Assembly (NCBI GenBank): GCA_021292105.1
Contig: CM037870.1
Coordinates: forward strand, 24,630,424 to 24,694,423
Direction: 5' to 3'
From: Anadara kagoshimensis
Lineage: Eukaryota; Mollusca; Bivalvia; Arcoida; Arcidae
Length of the DNA stretch: 64,000 bases
Shown piece after piece: positions 46,212 to 58,396 of the stretch (its first letter is position 1; every line of letters starts with the position of its first letter). Position numbers and translations under genes: made by a program. The notes beneath the pieces were generated by a model. The model searched no databases. It worked only from the letters and a program-made list of their open reading frames with translations, and was not told the DNA's origin.

Positions 46212-47294
46212 CAGATTACGAAAAACAAGAAAAACAGAAACCTTACAATCAGTGTTTTGAGTCCAAGTTGGAAGACGATTTGGGAGATTATTGCTGAAGA
46301 CTGGAAAATGTATTCAATGTTATTTTGTTTTTAGATGAGCTTCGTAATTTGCGTGTTTAGCATGATATTTCAGCATCAACGCCCTAGGCTATGTAATTCC
46401 AAGTTCAGAAACAAAGACATTGCTCAATGATATTAAAATGGAGATGGCAAGTCTTAAATTTAAAGATTGGAATAGATTAATGGAATTATGTTAATGATGC
46501 AGGGATAGTTGATTTAACAAGAAAATAATCATTGGCAAGAGGAATTGATTTAAAATTCTGAGTATGTATGACAGTTGCATAGCTGTACCTATGATGGACG
46601 CATTAAAATTAAAACCTTTATTTAAGTTTGTTAAACGCCAAAAATGTATAAACGCATTCCAGTAATATATTTATAAGTTTTTACCAGTTTGTTTTCAAAA
46701 TATAAAGGCATGTTACATATTTATCAGTTACCAAACTAACACACTCTGACACTGCAATACATGAAACAGACACCTGTTCATTGACCTTTAACCTTTGTCT
46801 GATATGTAAATATCACGAATTACGTCATCATTTTCTGACGTAACAAATGTGTCTCATTAATTAACGTTTATAAGTGGTCATTTTCTACCGTGTGGTATGT
46901 AATTTATCTAAAATAGCCTTTGGGATGTTAGGAAAAACTAGAGTACTTCGTAGGCATATATATATATAGGTAATAAAACAAGTGGTCACACGTTTGATCC
47001 TACCGACAACATGCCTCGGAGTATATCCAGCGACCACCTGTAGTACAACAAATGGTTTACATGTACAAAAATTACTGACAACATTGATCTCGTTTCCTGC
47101 TTCTTTGTTTATTAGTACCAACTGACGAAATAACAATAATAATGTAGAGATTTCGTTTTAAATTCTGTTTGTTTTGTAAAGACTCTCTATTATATATGAG
47201 GTGTCTTTTTACAACCACCGTTCTTCTCGGTAACACTGACTACTGTCAATAAGTTGAATACTCCACCTAACAATAACAACAACAACAATAATTA

Positions 47295-47330
<36 letters not shown>

Positions 47331-47887
47331 CATGACAACTCGCTCATAAGAAGTTGCAATATTCATACACCACAACCACTAGTATTGTTTCAACAGGAGC
47401 ATATAGCAGAATTAAAGCAAACCTCGAACCGCTATGCGAACAGGGATTCGAACACAACCGTGTTCGCACTAAACAACAAACATGCAATGGTGTATTCAAT
47501 TTTCAGTAGCGGGACTACTTTTCCTCCCCTAGCCGTTAGTACATACCTATGTTTTAAATTAACTAATATTTGGATTGATTTATACATTTAATAACAAATA
47601 TTTGTTATACGATATACATTCTACTTTATTGAAAAAAGCTCGTTATTAAAGTTTCATCAGTCATACCATATACATGTAATTTTATACATTTGATAATGCC
47701 GAGAATAATTATCAATCCGTGTGCCGCTTTGTGGCATGACCTTCAGGATCTTTTTTGATTCACGGGTTCTTGTCGGTTCGGCAACGCACCAGGTAGAACA
47801 CACATTGTTAGTCCGTTTCTAGAAACGGGACGTTTTATGGAAAGACGTTGTCCGTCGTCCTTCCGTCCGTAATAGTTTACCCAGTCT
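46212..47887. other. Intergenic DNA, no gene recognised
   Basis: AT-rich. An (AAC)n-like run and an (AAAT)n microsatellite lie at about 47270-47330. TACGTCATCATTTTCTGACGTA near 46821 is a roughly symmetrical element with two CRE half-sites. Confidence 0.4.
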
Positions 47888-47910
47888 ACTCCTCCAACAC
47901 CATTCAACCA

Positions 47911-48221
47911 CTGCGGTAGCTCAGTTGGTAGACTGCTCGCTCCGTAAGTGGGAGGTTGTGGGTTCGAACCCCGGCCGGGTCTGACCCAAGACTGTTTCGC
48001 CAAGCACTCGGCATTACGAAATAAAAGTCACGGTTCTTTCGGATGGGAACTTACAATAAACGGGGTCCCGTGTCACGGTGGGCTTAGTTAAAAAACCCTG
48101 CTGTAAAATGCCATCAGCGCAACGTACAGGCAAAATTTCTGCACTTTCCCCTACAACTGGCAACGTCTCGATATAAGTGAAATATTATTGACTGGGACGT
48201 TAAACACCGTTACTCAACTCA
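47911..48221 (+). mobile_element. tRNA-derived SINE group 1 with target-site duplication
   Basis: Head: CTGCGGTAGCTCAGTTGGTA (A box) and TGTGGGTTCGAACCCCGGCC (B box). The body contains CAAGCACTCGGCATTACG, TCACGGTTCTTTCGGATGG, GGTCCCGTGTCACGGTG, TCGATATAAGTGAAAT and GACTGGGACGTTAAACACC, and ends in a short CTCAA run. The 21-bp sequences 47888-47908 (ACTCCTCCAACACCATTCAA plus C) and 48222-48242 differ at only two positions and flank it as a probable target-site duplication. Relative to the 57091 copy about 20 bp are missing after ACCCAAGACT. Confidence 0.9.
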
Positions 48222-48242
48222 ACTCCTCCAGCACCATTGAAC

Positions 48243-49119
48243 ATATTTCATCTAACCTTGGTATACATAATTACCATGATATGATATTGTGTACTTCAGA
48301 AGAGGAGGTAACTCTGGGCAAATAACTCAAAGTTATGTCCGTTTGAATATTTTTTCAAATTTTAATCATGTTTTTGTGCTCTTTGCCAACCATGTATACT
48401 GGCGTTTCTTGCTCCGCCTAGCGACAACCTTGTAAAAAGTAAGGAAAGTATGTAAAAGTATGGGGTAAAAGAACTTGGCCTTGTAGAATGACCTCGGTGT
48501 GTTATAGAATAGTTAGTATGTTTTATAGTTACGTTGGCACCAGAGGTATATAATACTTGTACATTATATCTAGAACTGTCATTTATATAATTTTGAACTT
48601 TTCTATAATTGTAAATCATTTGGTGTGGATAAAATAAATGAAAATATGGTTTTGCCCTTTCTATGAAGATATCATATCAAAACATATGTTGTAGAAATGC
48701 AGTCTCTAGATACAAGTGGTTCAGTTACTTGTTCGTCTGGAGGATTTCTGTAAGATTTATGAAATGATGCCAGAAATGAAACCAATCCCAGTTGGAAAAT
48801 ATATTTTCTGCAAATCCAAAATTTTGTACTTATTCACTTTTTAGCTAAATGTTTTCTGCATAATTTATATCGAGTGTGATATTAAATCATTTATTTTAAA
48901 ACCATTCATTATGCTTGTTACAGGTATTATGTAATGGATGTGCAATTATGCTAATTAATTGAATAATTAAAAAGCAATTGCATTGTTAATAAGCATATAA
49001 ATTTAACACTTCACTGTATGCAAATAAAACACAAAATAATATAATTGTTATGTAATATATACTGGTCGATGTCCAATTTGTTCGATATACTGGCCCATTT
49101 TCAATCAAAATTACAACTC
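48243..49119. other. AT-rich intergenic DNA
   Basis: Nothing recognised. All frames are short. Confidence 0.4.
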
Positions 49120-49345
49120 CAAAAGCAAGTTAAAGTTAAGAGAAACATGTGCTCTTCCACCAGGGCAGTGAGGCCGGATGCCCCGGAAGATTTTGAAAAC
49201 ACATCCTGTTTACCAACACTCGCCAGGCTTTAACACCAAATTAAGAAAGAAAGAAAATGGAACTATGTGAGTCAAACATATCCAGGATGGTTTTGGATAC
49301 AAAGATATCATACGTATCAACAATATTAATATGATGACGCCCATT
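49120..49345 (+). repeat. Unclassified dispersed repeat, copy 2
   Basis: CAGTGAGGCCGGATGCCCCG and CATATCCAGGATGGTTTTGG match the repeat at 6950-7180 in order and orientation. Non-coding and without visible terminal structure. Confidence 0.45.
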
Positions 49346-49583
49346 ACTTTTTTTCGGGTCTTGATAAGCCCAGGCTTGCATTAACCCCGACTCAATGTAT
49401 ACTAGTATATAATTTTCTGAAAGAAATCTACAATTTCATTAAACAAATAATGGCATGATATTATTCTTTTAGGAATTTTGCAAATAACAAGTTTAAAAAA
49501 AAACCTGAAAAATATCTATACATTTCACTATGGTATTTATTATTTCTTATACAGTGTACTGGCAGTTTTGATAAGTAAGACGT

Positions 49584-52304
49584 CAAAAGAACAATCACTG
49601 CAAGTACCTGGACACCGAGGCTGACAGAACAATCACTACAAGTCTTGGAACACAGACGCTGACAGAACAATCGCTGCAAGTTTGGACCACAGACGCTGAC
49701 AGAACAATCACTGCAAGTATTGGAACACAGACGCTGACAGACAGGATAATTACTACGAGTCCCTGGACGACGAGGCTGACAGAACAATTACTGCAGGCCT
49801 TGGAGTACAGACGCTGCTGACAGAACAATCACTACAAGTCTTGGACCACAGACGCTGACAGAAAAATCAGTACAAGTCTTGGACCACAGACGCTGACAGA
49901 ACAATCACTACAAATCTTGCAACATAGACGCTGACAGAACAATCACTACAAGTCTTGGAACACAGACGCTGACAGAACAATCACTACAAGTCTTGGGACA
50001 CAGACGCTGACAGAACAATTACTACAAGTCTTGGAACACAGACGCTGACAGAACAATCACTACAAGTCTTGGGACACAAACGCTGACAGGACAAGCACTG
50101 CAAGTCTTGGGACACAGACGCTGACAGAAAAATCACTACAAGTCTTGGGACACAGACGCTGACAGGACAATCACTAAAAGTCTTGTGACACAAACGCTGA
50201 CAGGACAATCACTACAAGTCTTGGGACACAGACGCTGATAGAACAATCACTACAAGTCTTAGGACACAGACGCTGATAGAACAATCACTACAAGTCTTTG
50301 AACACAGACGCTGATAGAACAATCACTGTAAGTCTTGGAACACAGACGCTGACAGGACAATCACTACAAGTCTTGGAACACAGACGCTGATAGAACAATC
50401 ACTGCAAGTCTTGGAACACAGACGCTGACAGGACAATCACTACAAGTCTTGTGACACAGACGCTGACAGAACAATCACTACAAGTCTTGTGACACAGACG
50501 CTGACAGGACAATCACTGCAAGTCTTGGGACACAGACCCTGACAGGACAATCACTACAAGTCTTGTGACACAGACGCTGACAGAACAATCACTACAAGTC
50601 TTGTGACACAGACGCTGACAGGACAATCACTGCAAGTCTTGGGACACAGACGCTGACAGGACAATCACTACAAGTGTTGAGGCACAGACACTAACTTGAC
50701 AATCACTACAAGTCGTGGAACACAGACGCTGACAGGACAAGCACTGCAAGTCTTGGACCACAGAGGCTGACTGGACAATTGCTACAGATCTTTGAACACA
50801 GACGCTGACAGAACACTCACTACAAGTCTTAAGACACAGACCCTGACAGGACAATCACTACAAGTCGTGGAACACAGACGCTGACAGAACAATCACTACA
50901 AGTCTTGGGACACAGACGCTGACAGGACAAGCACTGCAAGTCTTGGACCACAGAGGCTGACTGGACAATTGCTACAGATCTTTGAACACAGACGCTGACA
51001 GAACACTCACTACAAGTCTTGGAACACAGACGCTGACAGGACAATCACTTTATGTCTCGGAACACAGACGCAGCTGACAGAACAAGCACTACAAGTCTTT
51101 GAACACAGACGCTGACAGAATAATCATTCCAAATTTTGGAACATGGACGCTATCAGAACAATCACTACCAGTCTTGGAACATGGACGCTAACAGAACAAT
51201 CACTACCAGTCTTGGAGCACAGACGCTGACATAACAATCACTACAAGTCTCGGAACACAGACGCTGCTGACAGAACAATCACTACAAGTCTTGCAACATA
51301 GACGCTGACAGAACAATTACTACAAAGTTTGGACACAGACGCTGCTGACAGAATAATCACTACAAGTCTTTGAACACAGATGCTGACAGGACAATTACTA
51401 CAAAGTTTGGACACAGACGCTGACAGAACAATCACTACAAGTCTTGAAACACAGACGCTGACAGGACAATTACTACAAAGTTTGGACACAGACGCTGACA
51501 GAACAATCACTACACGTCTTGCAACATAGACGCTGACAGAACAATTACAACAAAGTTTGGACACCGACGCTGCTGACAGAACAATCACTACAAGTCTCGG
51601 AACACGGACGCTGCTGATAGAACAATCACTACAAGTCTTGGAACATAGACGCTGACAGAACAATTACTACAAAGTTTGGACACAGACGCTGCTGACAGAA
51701 CAATCACTACAAGTCTTTGAACACAGATGCTGACAGGACAATTACTACAAAGTTTGGACACAGACGCTGACAGAACAATCACTACAAGTCTTGGAACACA
51801 GACGCTGACAGGACAATCACTACAGGTCTTGGGACATAGGTGCTGACAGAACAATCACTACAAGTCTCGGAACACGGACGCTGCTGATAGAACAATCACT
51901 ACAAGTCTCGGAACACGGACGCTGCTGATAGAACAATCACTACAAGTTTTGGAACACAGACGCTGACAGAACAATCACTACAAATCTTGGAACACAGACG
52001 CTGACAGAACAATCACTACAAGTCTTGGAACACAGGCGCTGACAGAACAATCACTACAAGTCTTGGAACACAGACGCTGACAGAACAATCACTACAAGTC
52101 TTGGAACACAGACGCTGACAGAACAATCACTACAAGTCTTGGAACACAGACGCTGACAAAACAATTACTACAGGTCTTTGAACACAGACGCTGACTGGAC
52201 AAGTGCTACAATTCTTGTGACACAGACGCTGACAGAACAATTACTACAAGTCTTGGAACACAGACGCTGCTGATAGAGCAATCACTACAAGTCTTGGAAC
52301 ACAT
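49584..52304 (+). repeat. 38-bp minisatellite, about 70 units
   Basis: The unit runs GACAGAACAATCACTACAAG then TCTTGGAACACAGACGCT. Variants swap GAACAA/GGACAA and AAGTCTTGG/AAAGTTTGG. Many units in 51060-51910 have an extra GCT (41 bp). Higher-order repeats: 114 bp (three units) around 50420-50640, a 190-bp (five-unit) duplication with near-identical blocks starting at 50731 and 50921, and a roughly 347-bp repeat with matching blocks at 51341 and 51688. Minus-strand frames rich in SVCVPRLVVIVLSA are repeat artefacts: 38 is not a multiple of three. Confidence 0.95.
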
Positions 52305-52942
52305 GTCCTTACAATATCACTAACCTTTGGTCCTTTTAAAAAGCATCATTTAAATTCATCCTTATATCCATTCATTCAGCGCAACATTGAGCGATTTAGT
52401 ATTCCTGATTTAAATTATCTTTAATTAAGCTAATTGTAGCAATAACAAAAGTAAAAGGAAATTGGATGAATCTCTGTCCACCTACTTTGTCTACCCGTCA
52501 TCATGAGTGTTATTTGTGTAGTTTTGAATTGGAATAAAATAGTATTAATTTTATAAAAATAGAATTTAAAATTTAAAAATTTTATTATTTCAAAAAATTA
52601 ACAAATCCAAAAGCAACATATTTTATCATTTCATAACATTTTTGAAAATATATCATTTAGAAAATTGAAAACTTAAAAAATAGGACACAAGTTCAAAAGT
52701 AACTCATGACATATATAGGTATAATTATAATAGATTTTGGCTCCATTTGACAGATACACCAGACTTATCACGCGGATCGGTCTAATTTACTCCCGGGTAT
52801 GAAGCGATATATATAGACATATATCTTAATATCTATCATAAATTTGGTATATTTATAGAAAAATAACAAATTAAACAGTTGAAATAAGGGTAGTCATATG
52901 ACCCGGTCATCTGATCACGGCATCACGCAGATGTTTAACAGA
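52305..52942. other. AT-rich intergenic DNA
   Basis: Nothing recognised. Confidence 0.4.
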
Positions 52943-52943
52943 T

Positions 52944-52981
<38 letters not shown>
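52943..52981 (+). repeat. (GA)n microsatellite
   Basis: GA run interrupted once by GG. First of five GA tracts in 1.6 kb. Confidence 0.9.
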
Positions 52982-52982
<1 letters not shown>

Positions 52983-53011
52983 TTGTTTTCAAGTAACAGG
53001 TATTTAGACCA

Positions 53012-53058
53012 CTGTAACAGCTCCTAATGAAGTCCGACGCCTAATGGAGTTGTTACAG
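53012..53058. repeat. Short inverted repeat of the ATGAAGTCC family
   Basis: CTGTAACAGCTCC (53012-53024) and GGAGTTGTTACAG (53046-53058) are complementary except at one position and enclose TAATGAAGTCCGACGCC. The core is shared with elements at 895-991 and 20580-20705. Confidence 0.5.
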
Positions 53059-53077
53059 ACCACTTTGCAACCGAGGC

Positions 53078-53081
<4 letters not shown>

Positions 53082-53145
<64 letters not shown>

Positions 53146-53298
53146 CCCGCTCTTGATCTTGAACAATTATTGGCTCCATCACCGGTTATGGTGGAAATTT
53201 GACATTGGCCCAAGGAAAAGTATTCACGTCGTAGAAAAAAGGACAGCTGTACATGTATATCCTATTTATCTCTGTCCCCCTTTACACCTTAAAACGAG

Positions 53299-53335
<37 letters not shown>
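53082..53335 (+). repeat. GA-flanked unit, copy 1
   Basis: Unique sequence (53142-53296) between two GA tracts. It contains ACAATTATTGGCTCCATCACC near its left end and CCTATTTATCTCTGTCCCCC near its right, both echoed at 54245-54487. Confidence 0.55.
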
Positions 53336-53424
53336 CAATGTACATGTATGTTTTGCTTAGTGTACACGTGTACTGATGATCATGTAATAAGTAGTTTGCA
53401 CACCACAAGGGCGTCGGGTCTTGG

Positions 53425-53520
53425 ACAATAGAGGAAACTGGAGTGTCTAGTAAAAACACCACTAACTTCACTATATCAAACTGGCAAACTTTCTCAAACT
53501 ATTAAATCTCAACCGAGTGG
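53425..53520 (-). repeat. SINE-like fragment
   Basis: GAGGAAACTGGAGTGTCTAG, AAACACCACTAACTTC and CAAACTGGCAAACTTTCTC match the fragment at 31975-32112. Confidence 0.45.
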
Positions 53521-53769
53521 TACTTATACCTACGTGGTACCCAGAATGTTAGAAATAATGTCTTGTATCTATGCAAATATCATGTTAATGAAAATAAATA
53601 AAATATGGCTCACACCTAGATATTAACACAATTAATTCACATATTCAGAGATGTTTCTCAATCAAAGCCTCTGTTTCGTATCTCCAAGAAAATGCATGTT
53701 GTTTGTCCATAAAAGGCTGCTAGGAAAATGTCAAAAAAGACCTACATCTGTGTGAGTCAATTAAATCAA

Positions 53770-53920
53770 ATAAGTGGCGTTTTACGCACCTGTCAAGATA
53801 CTGTTTCTCCCATCAAAGAAGTAAGTTCTTGGATATGGTGGAGAAAACCGAAGTGCCATGAGAAAACCAAAGACCCGAAAGACTTTCTCGGTGATTCGAA
53901 ACTTGGCGGTGCTTTGTGAT
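53770..53920 (-). repeat. SINE-like fragment
   Basis: TGGCGTTTTACGCACCTGTC, GGTGGAGAAAACCGAAGTGC and GAGAAAACCAAAGACCCG match the fragment at 18376-18465. No head preserved. Confidence 0.45.
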
Positions 53921-54244
53921 CCGTTCGCCGACGCTTTTGGCTCGCATGATCACGTGAAAGTAAATGCTCATGTATGTGCTTCAGTAATAATCATACACAA
54001 ACCACACACGTACTTTATTAACCCAGAGATTAAGGTGGTATATAATTTTGTTACATGTATTTGCAAGTTGTGTCCAGGGTTTGCAGACATATAGATAAAA
54101 TATGTTTACTCAGTGTGTGATACCATTACAGAGAAAATTTACGACACAGACTTTATAAAATACAAGCAGTTATATTTGTATTCGGAGATAAGGAAAAAAC
54201 CTAAGTTTTAAATATATGAAATAAGAACGCGAGATAAATAGAAA

Positions 54245-54246
54245 GT

Positions 54247-54305
<59 letters not shown>

Positions 54306-54431
54306 TACAGTCGTTGGTCTGGGGACAATTATTAGCTCTATCATCGCCTTAGTTTAATAAGTAAATTGTACCCCATTGCACGTAAACGGACCACTTTCTA
54401 ACCTATTTTTCTCTGTCTCCACTTCTCATTG

Positions 54432-54487
<56 letters not shown>
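54245..54487 (+). repeat. GA-flanked unit, copy 2, with (GT)n
   Basis: Begins with (GT)n then (GA)n (54245-54302) and ends with (GA)n (54435-54487), followed by a CG-rich run TGCGCGCGCGCGAC. The middle has ACAATTATTAGCTCTATCATC and CCTATTTTTCTCTGTCTCC, paralogous to copy 1 but diverged. Confidence 0.55.
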
Positions 54488-54488
<1 letters not shown>

Positions 54489-55358
54489 TGCGCGCGCGCG
54501 ACTGTGATATGAGGTTGGATATATTATTAAAATCTGACGAACTTTTTATACATCTCTCTCTCTCTCTCTTTCTCTCTCATATTTTAAATAGGTTTATATA
54601 ATAGATATAAATGTGTTTGTGCATATATAAAAAGGTCAGGGGACAAGTTCTTGATATCACTGGAATTTAACCACACGGTGCAGCGTGTTATATCGTCTGA
54701 TGAGGGCTATATCTAGAACGATACCAGCTGGTGATGACAATTTACACACATTATAACCTTTTACGGGTCTGTCATAAATTTAAGTGTAACATAAAATTTT
54801 TACATAACATTTGGGTTTTGTTTTTAAAATATCCTCCATATGTCTCTTAAATATACATGCTCGTGTACTACTTGGTGCATGCATTTGCATTCTACTTAAA
54901 AATGCATGTTGCAACTTAATAAATAAATAAATAAATAAATAAATAAAATAAGAAAACTTAAAGTATTGCTACTTTGCTACTTGTCACTGAAGGTGCAAAC
55001 TACAGTATCTAGTACTTAGAAAGAAAGAGTTAAGTCCCTTCTGCCGTTTTTAGCCGAGACATAACAACAACAACAACAACAACAACAGCAGCAATAATAA
55101 TAATAATAATAATAATAATTTGTAGTTTTGAACTGCGATGGGATGTACAGTAAAAGGGAGACAATCTTTTGTGGAATTATTTTTTTCGAGAAAGAAAGAG
55201 TTATCTTCCTTTTGCCACAATTCTCTTCAAACCCACATATATACATACAGACTATAATTTTTTTCATATTTCATTAGAAAATTGAAGAAAAAAATAATAT
55301 CGCAGTACGGGGGTGAAAAGACTAACTTTATCGCACAAGGATTTGTCCCAAGTGGGAT
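54488..55358. other. Intergenic DNA with microsatellites
   Basis: CT run near 54553-54580, (AAAT)n at 54919-54949, and a compound (CAA)n-(CAG)n-(AAT)n at about 55063-55120. Around 55259-55352, TTATCGCACAAGGATTTG and AAGTGGGATTTGAATTG resemble a worn group 4 SINE head. Confidence 0.6.
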
Positions 55359-55683
55359 TTGAATTGTCATTTACAATTGTTATTGTACAACGATGTTATT
55401 AAACCGTCTGTATTATATTGTTGTGAAGAATGGAATGGACTCAAACATGTAGATCATCAGCTGCTTGTGAAGTTTCAACATTTTGTGGTCAATTATGTTT
55501 CCATTTTTTCTTATCTAACCAGATCAGACGTAGATTTTATGTGAAAGCATAAAGTTTGATTATTCCGTTTAACATCTGAAGTGGATTGCCGTCATCTACT
55601 TGTTTTAATCGATTGTGCAATTATGGGCTCAAAACATATTTTCATATGTAGACTTTTTTTAATGTTTTCTAAATCTAAACTAT
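55359..55683 (+). pseudogene. LINE reverse-transcriptase remnant with two stop codons
   Basis: One plus-strand frame reads YNDVIKPSVLYCCEEWNGL, LVKFQHFVVNYVSIF, TRSDVDF, then two TGA stops (55542, 55557), then LTSEVDCRHLLVL, AIMGSKHIFICRLFLMFSK. This matches the part of non-LTR reverse transcriptases after the palm domain (LY...P..LYG.E.W..L...D...L..FQ....; TRSD; EID.RKLLFL). The frame is otherwise intact, so decay is moderate. CR1-like affinity is my inference. Possibly related sequence continues to the (AAAT)n run at 56386, but I cannot show it is the same element. Confidence 0.65.
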
Positions 55684-56385
55684 AAACACGGTGGAATTTC
55701 CAGTAATATTTTACTTCTTCTCGATCAATCAGAGCCTCAAATAAGAATTAGACATGAAGGGTCATTACCCCCTACTTTTATTCTAAAGGATATCCTGTAA
55801 AATCTAAAGAGTATCGACACTGATCCATAAAAATGTAAAGAGTATTTTCAAGTTTTAAAGCCATTTACTCATATAAGTATAACTACTAACAATAATACAG
55901 TAACAACATCTTTATTGTGACAATGGTACTTGGTTCAGGAGTTCAAACCCCATAGCAGGCTCTACTGTTATACGTATTGTAAAGGGTAAAGAGGATTTTC
56001 AAAGGGTTTTGATACCCTTACATTTACAATTTAAAGAGTATTTTTTAAAATAAAAGGGTACCTCTTATCTGGAGCTCTGTCAATATAATTTACTCCCGTA
56101 CGTTCAACGGACTATTATAAGCAAGTTTATCTGGACACGGACAATTGGTGAAGCAATCAAATGGTATATGGAATTACTCAGTGGACCAAAAGAACAGAAC
56201 AAGATCAAACTTTACATCCATTTCGCAGCCTCTCCGGCTGTGGTATAAGCTCTTCTCAAGAGAGACAAAGAACTTTCATTATGCCGATTTATTGCAAAAT
56301 TTTGGAGTCACACCAAACATTTTATCCTACTTTTATATAAATCATTTGTCTGTTGTAATTGAAATTTAAAGAATTAAAGACACTA

Positions 56386-56437
<52 letters not shown>

Positions 56438-56599
56438 GTAATCTATAAAAACTGAGGGGATGAACGGTAAAAGGGAGACAATCTAATGTAAAATTATTTT
56501 CTCGAGATTGAAAGAGTTATCCTCCTTTTGCTACATCCACATACATGTACTTTAGTTGATTCAAAATTTATATTGCGGCATATAAATCTTAAATATTTC
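55684..56599. other. Sequence between LINE remnant and SINE, with (AAAT)n
   Basis: AAAGAGTATTTTCAAG-like blocks recur (near 55838, 55991 and 56034). A 74-codon frame at 56145-56369 has no recognised motif. (AAAT)n lies at 56386-56436. Confidence 0.5.
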
Positions 56600-56757
56600 A
56601 TTCAGATAATTCAAAAATTTATAAAATGACAGTACTGTACGTGAAGAGACAATCTTACTATAGGATCTGTCTCGAGTGGGATTCGAACCTAGGTTAACGT
56701 TGATAGACATTGTGATCAGTAAGCGCACACTTTAGAGCACTCGACCACAGAAGCCCT
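56600..56757 (-). mobile_element. SINE-like element, group 4 (minus)
   Basis: A reversed tRNA-like head on the plus strand: GAGTGGGATTCGAACCTAGG (B box) and GAGCACTCGACCACAGAAG (A-box side). It parallels 10480-10700. Confidence 0.55.
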
Positions 56758-57090
56758 AAAAATTGATTTAGAAGAACACTGCTTTACATTTGAAGAGTTG
56801 GTTTTACTGTAACACCGTTAATTCTGCCTGACGACGCCACCAAAGCTAGGTCTACCTGGCTACGCTTACCTTAATTGTTCTCTGCCATGTTGCCTCTCAC
56901 AGCCAAAGTTCGAATTAAGCCCGGACAGATGTTTATAAGTGAGAATTTTGGTTTCATTATGTTGACTACATATGAATCATCAATAGATATTCTATGCCAG
57001 GTGTATAATTTTTTTATGTATTAAACACACAAGGAACGTCTGTTTAAATCAAATTGATACTAGCGATGCTTCTACAACACGTTTTAACAA

Positions 57091-57441
57091 CTGCGGTAGC
57101 TCAGTTGGTAAAGTGTGCGCTCCGTAAGTGGGAGATCGCGGGTTCGAACCCCTACCGGGTCTGATCCAAAACTTGAAAGTGGGTAGTGACTGTTCTTTCT
57201 ACAAGCACTCGGCATTACGAAATAAAAGTCACGGTTCTTTCGGATGGGAACTTAAAATAAACGAGGTCCCGTGTCACGGTATACGTAGGTGTGGCACGAT
57301 AAAAACCCTGTTGTATAATGCCATCAGCGCAACGCACAGGAAAAAAATTCTGCACCTTCGCCTATAGCTGGCGACGTCTCGATATAAGTGAAATATTCTT
57401 GACTGGGAGGATAAACACCATTACTCAACTCAACTCAACTC
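57091..57441 (+). mobile_element. tRNA-derived SINE group 1, full length
   Basis: Head CTGCGGTAGCTCAGTTGGTA and CGCGGGTTCGAACCCCTACC, full body including ACTTGAAAGTGGGTAGTGAC and CCTATAGCTGGCGACGTCTC, and 3' end TAAACACCATTACTCAACTC continuing as (CAACT)n. The tail shows the family's pentamer repeat most clearly. The copy at 57625-57962 lies 183 bp away in opposite orientation. Confidence 0.9.
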
Positions 57442-57624
57442 TAAAACACTTCAGTGATATCTATTACAGGAATGTTGTTGGTTTTGTGAAAAGTGGGTTA
57501 TTCCGACTGCCTTTAATGAAACCAACCAATAAATTTATTAAAAAAGTACTTAAGTCCATCCTGTGCCATCAAAATAAAAATCGGATGTTTCAAATTTTAT
57601 TTGAAATGTGTATGTTCTGTCAAG

Positions 57625-57962
57625 TAGTAGTAGTAGTAATGGTGTTTAACGTCCAAGTCAAGAATATTTCACTTATATCGAGACGTCGCCAGCTATAGGC
57701 GAAGATGCAGAAATTTTGCCTGTGCGTTGCGCTGATGGCATTGTACAGCAGGGTTCTTTAGCGTGCCAAGCCCACCATGACACGGGACCTCGTTTATTTT
57801 AAGTTCCCATCCGAAAGAACCGTGACTTTCATTTCATAATGCCGAGTGCTTGGCGAAAGAACAGTCACTACCCACTTTCAAGTCTTGGTCAGACCCGGCC
57901 GGGGTTCGAACCCACGACCTCCCACTTACGGAGCGAGCACTCTACCAACTGAACTACCGCAG
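57625..57962 (-). mobile_element. tRNA-derived SINE group 1 (minus) with perfect 12-bp target duplication
   Basis: TGTTCTGTCAAG occurs immediately left (57613-57624) and right (57963-57974) of the element. On the plus strand it runs from a (TAG)n tail, through TGGTGTTTAACGTCCAAGTC, to CTACCAACTGAACTACCGCA. The reversed head includes GGGGTTCGAACCCACGACC. The tail is (CTA)n, not the (CAACT)n of the neighbouring copy. Confidence 0.95.
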
Positions 57963-58080
57963 TGTTCTGTCAAGAAGATAGGAAAGTAACATTAAGGAAA
58001 CCCCAGATATAAAGAAAAATAATGGTACAGGATGTGATACCAACAAGCGGAAAACTGTAAGATAACAATAATACAGACTG

Positions 58081-58088
58081 GATTTGAT

Positions 58089-58142
<54 letters not shown>

Positions 58143-58322
58143 GAGTTTTACGTCACTGTCAAGAATTTCTCTGTTATATCGAAACATCACCATCTATAGA
58201 CCCTGTGGCTTTCATTTTTGAAATACCAAGTGTATGGCCAAGAACAGTTACTAACTATTTTCCAATTCTTTGAACCCAGCCGTGGTTTGAACCCCGGCAC
58301 GACCTCACACATACGAAGTGAT
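58081..58322 (-). mobile_element. SINE, minus orientation, with (AATC)n tail
   Basis: A run of GATT (58081-58138) is followed by AGAGTTTTACGTCACTGTCA, ATCGAAACATCACCATCTAT, TACCAAGTGTATGGCCAAGA, AACAGTTACTAACTATTTTC and GTTTGAACCCCGGCACGACC, the reversed SINE order. The AATC tail and diverged body make it closer to the 30198 subfamily, whose tail is ATCA-like. Confidence 0.7.
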
Positions 58323-58396
58323 CCAGACTAGACCCTAATTAAACTCGTGAAACCCTTTAATTGACGGATACACCTATCTTCGCCATTGTGCTTTTT

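Noticed and set aside
47911-47984. Functional tRNA gene
   Set aside because: Good A and B boxes, but the sequence continues into a repeated body found at several other loci and has flanking target duplications, so it is a SINE head.
51241-51663. 140-codon minus-strand frame with SVCVPRLVVIVLSA repeats
   Set aside because: Translation of the 38-bp satellite; no start context and no non-repeat sequence.
49584-52304. CRISPR array (38-bp direct repeats)
   Set aside because: Repeats are head to tail without unique spacers and the setting is eukaryotic.
54680-54735. Possible hammerhead on the plus strand (TATCGT-CTGATGA ... ACGATA)
   Set aside because: Arms pair, but there is no GAAA and no room for helices II and III.
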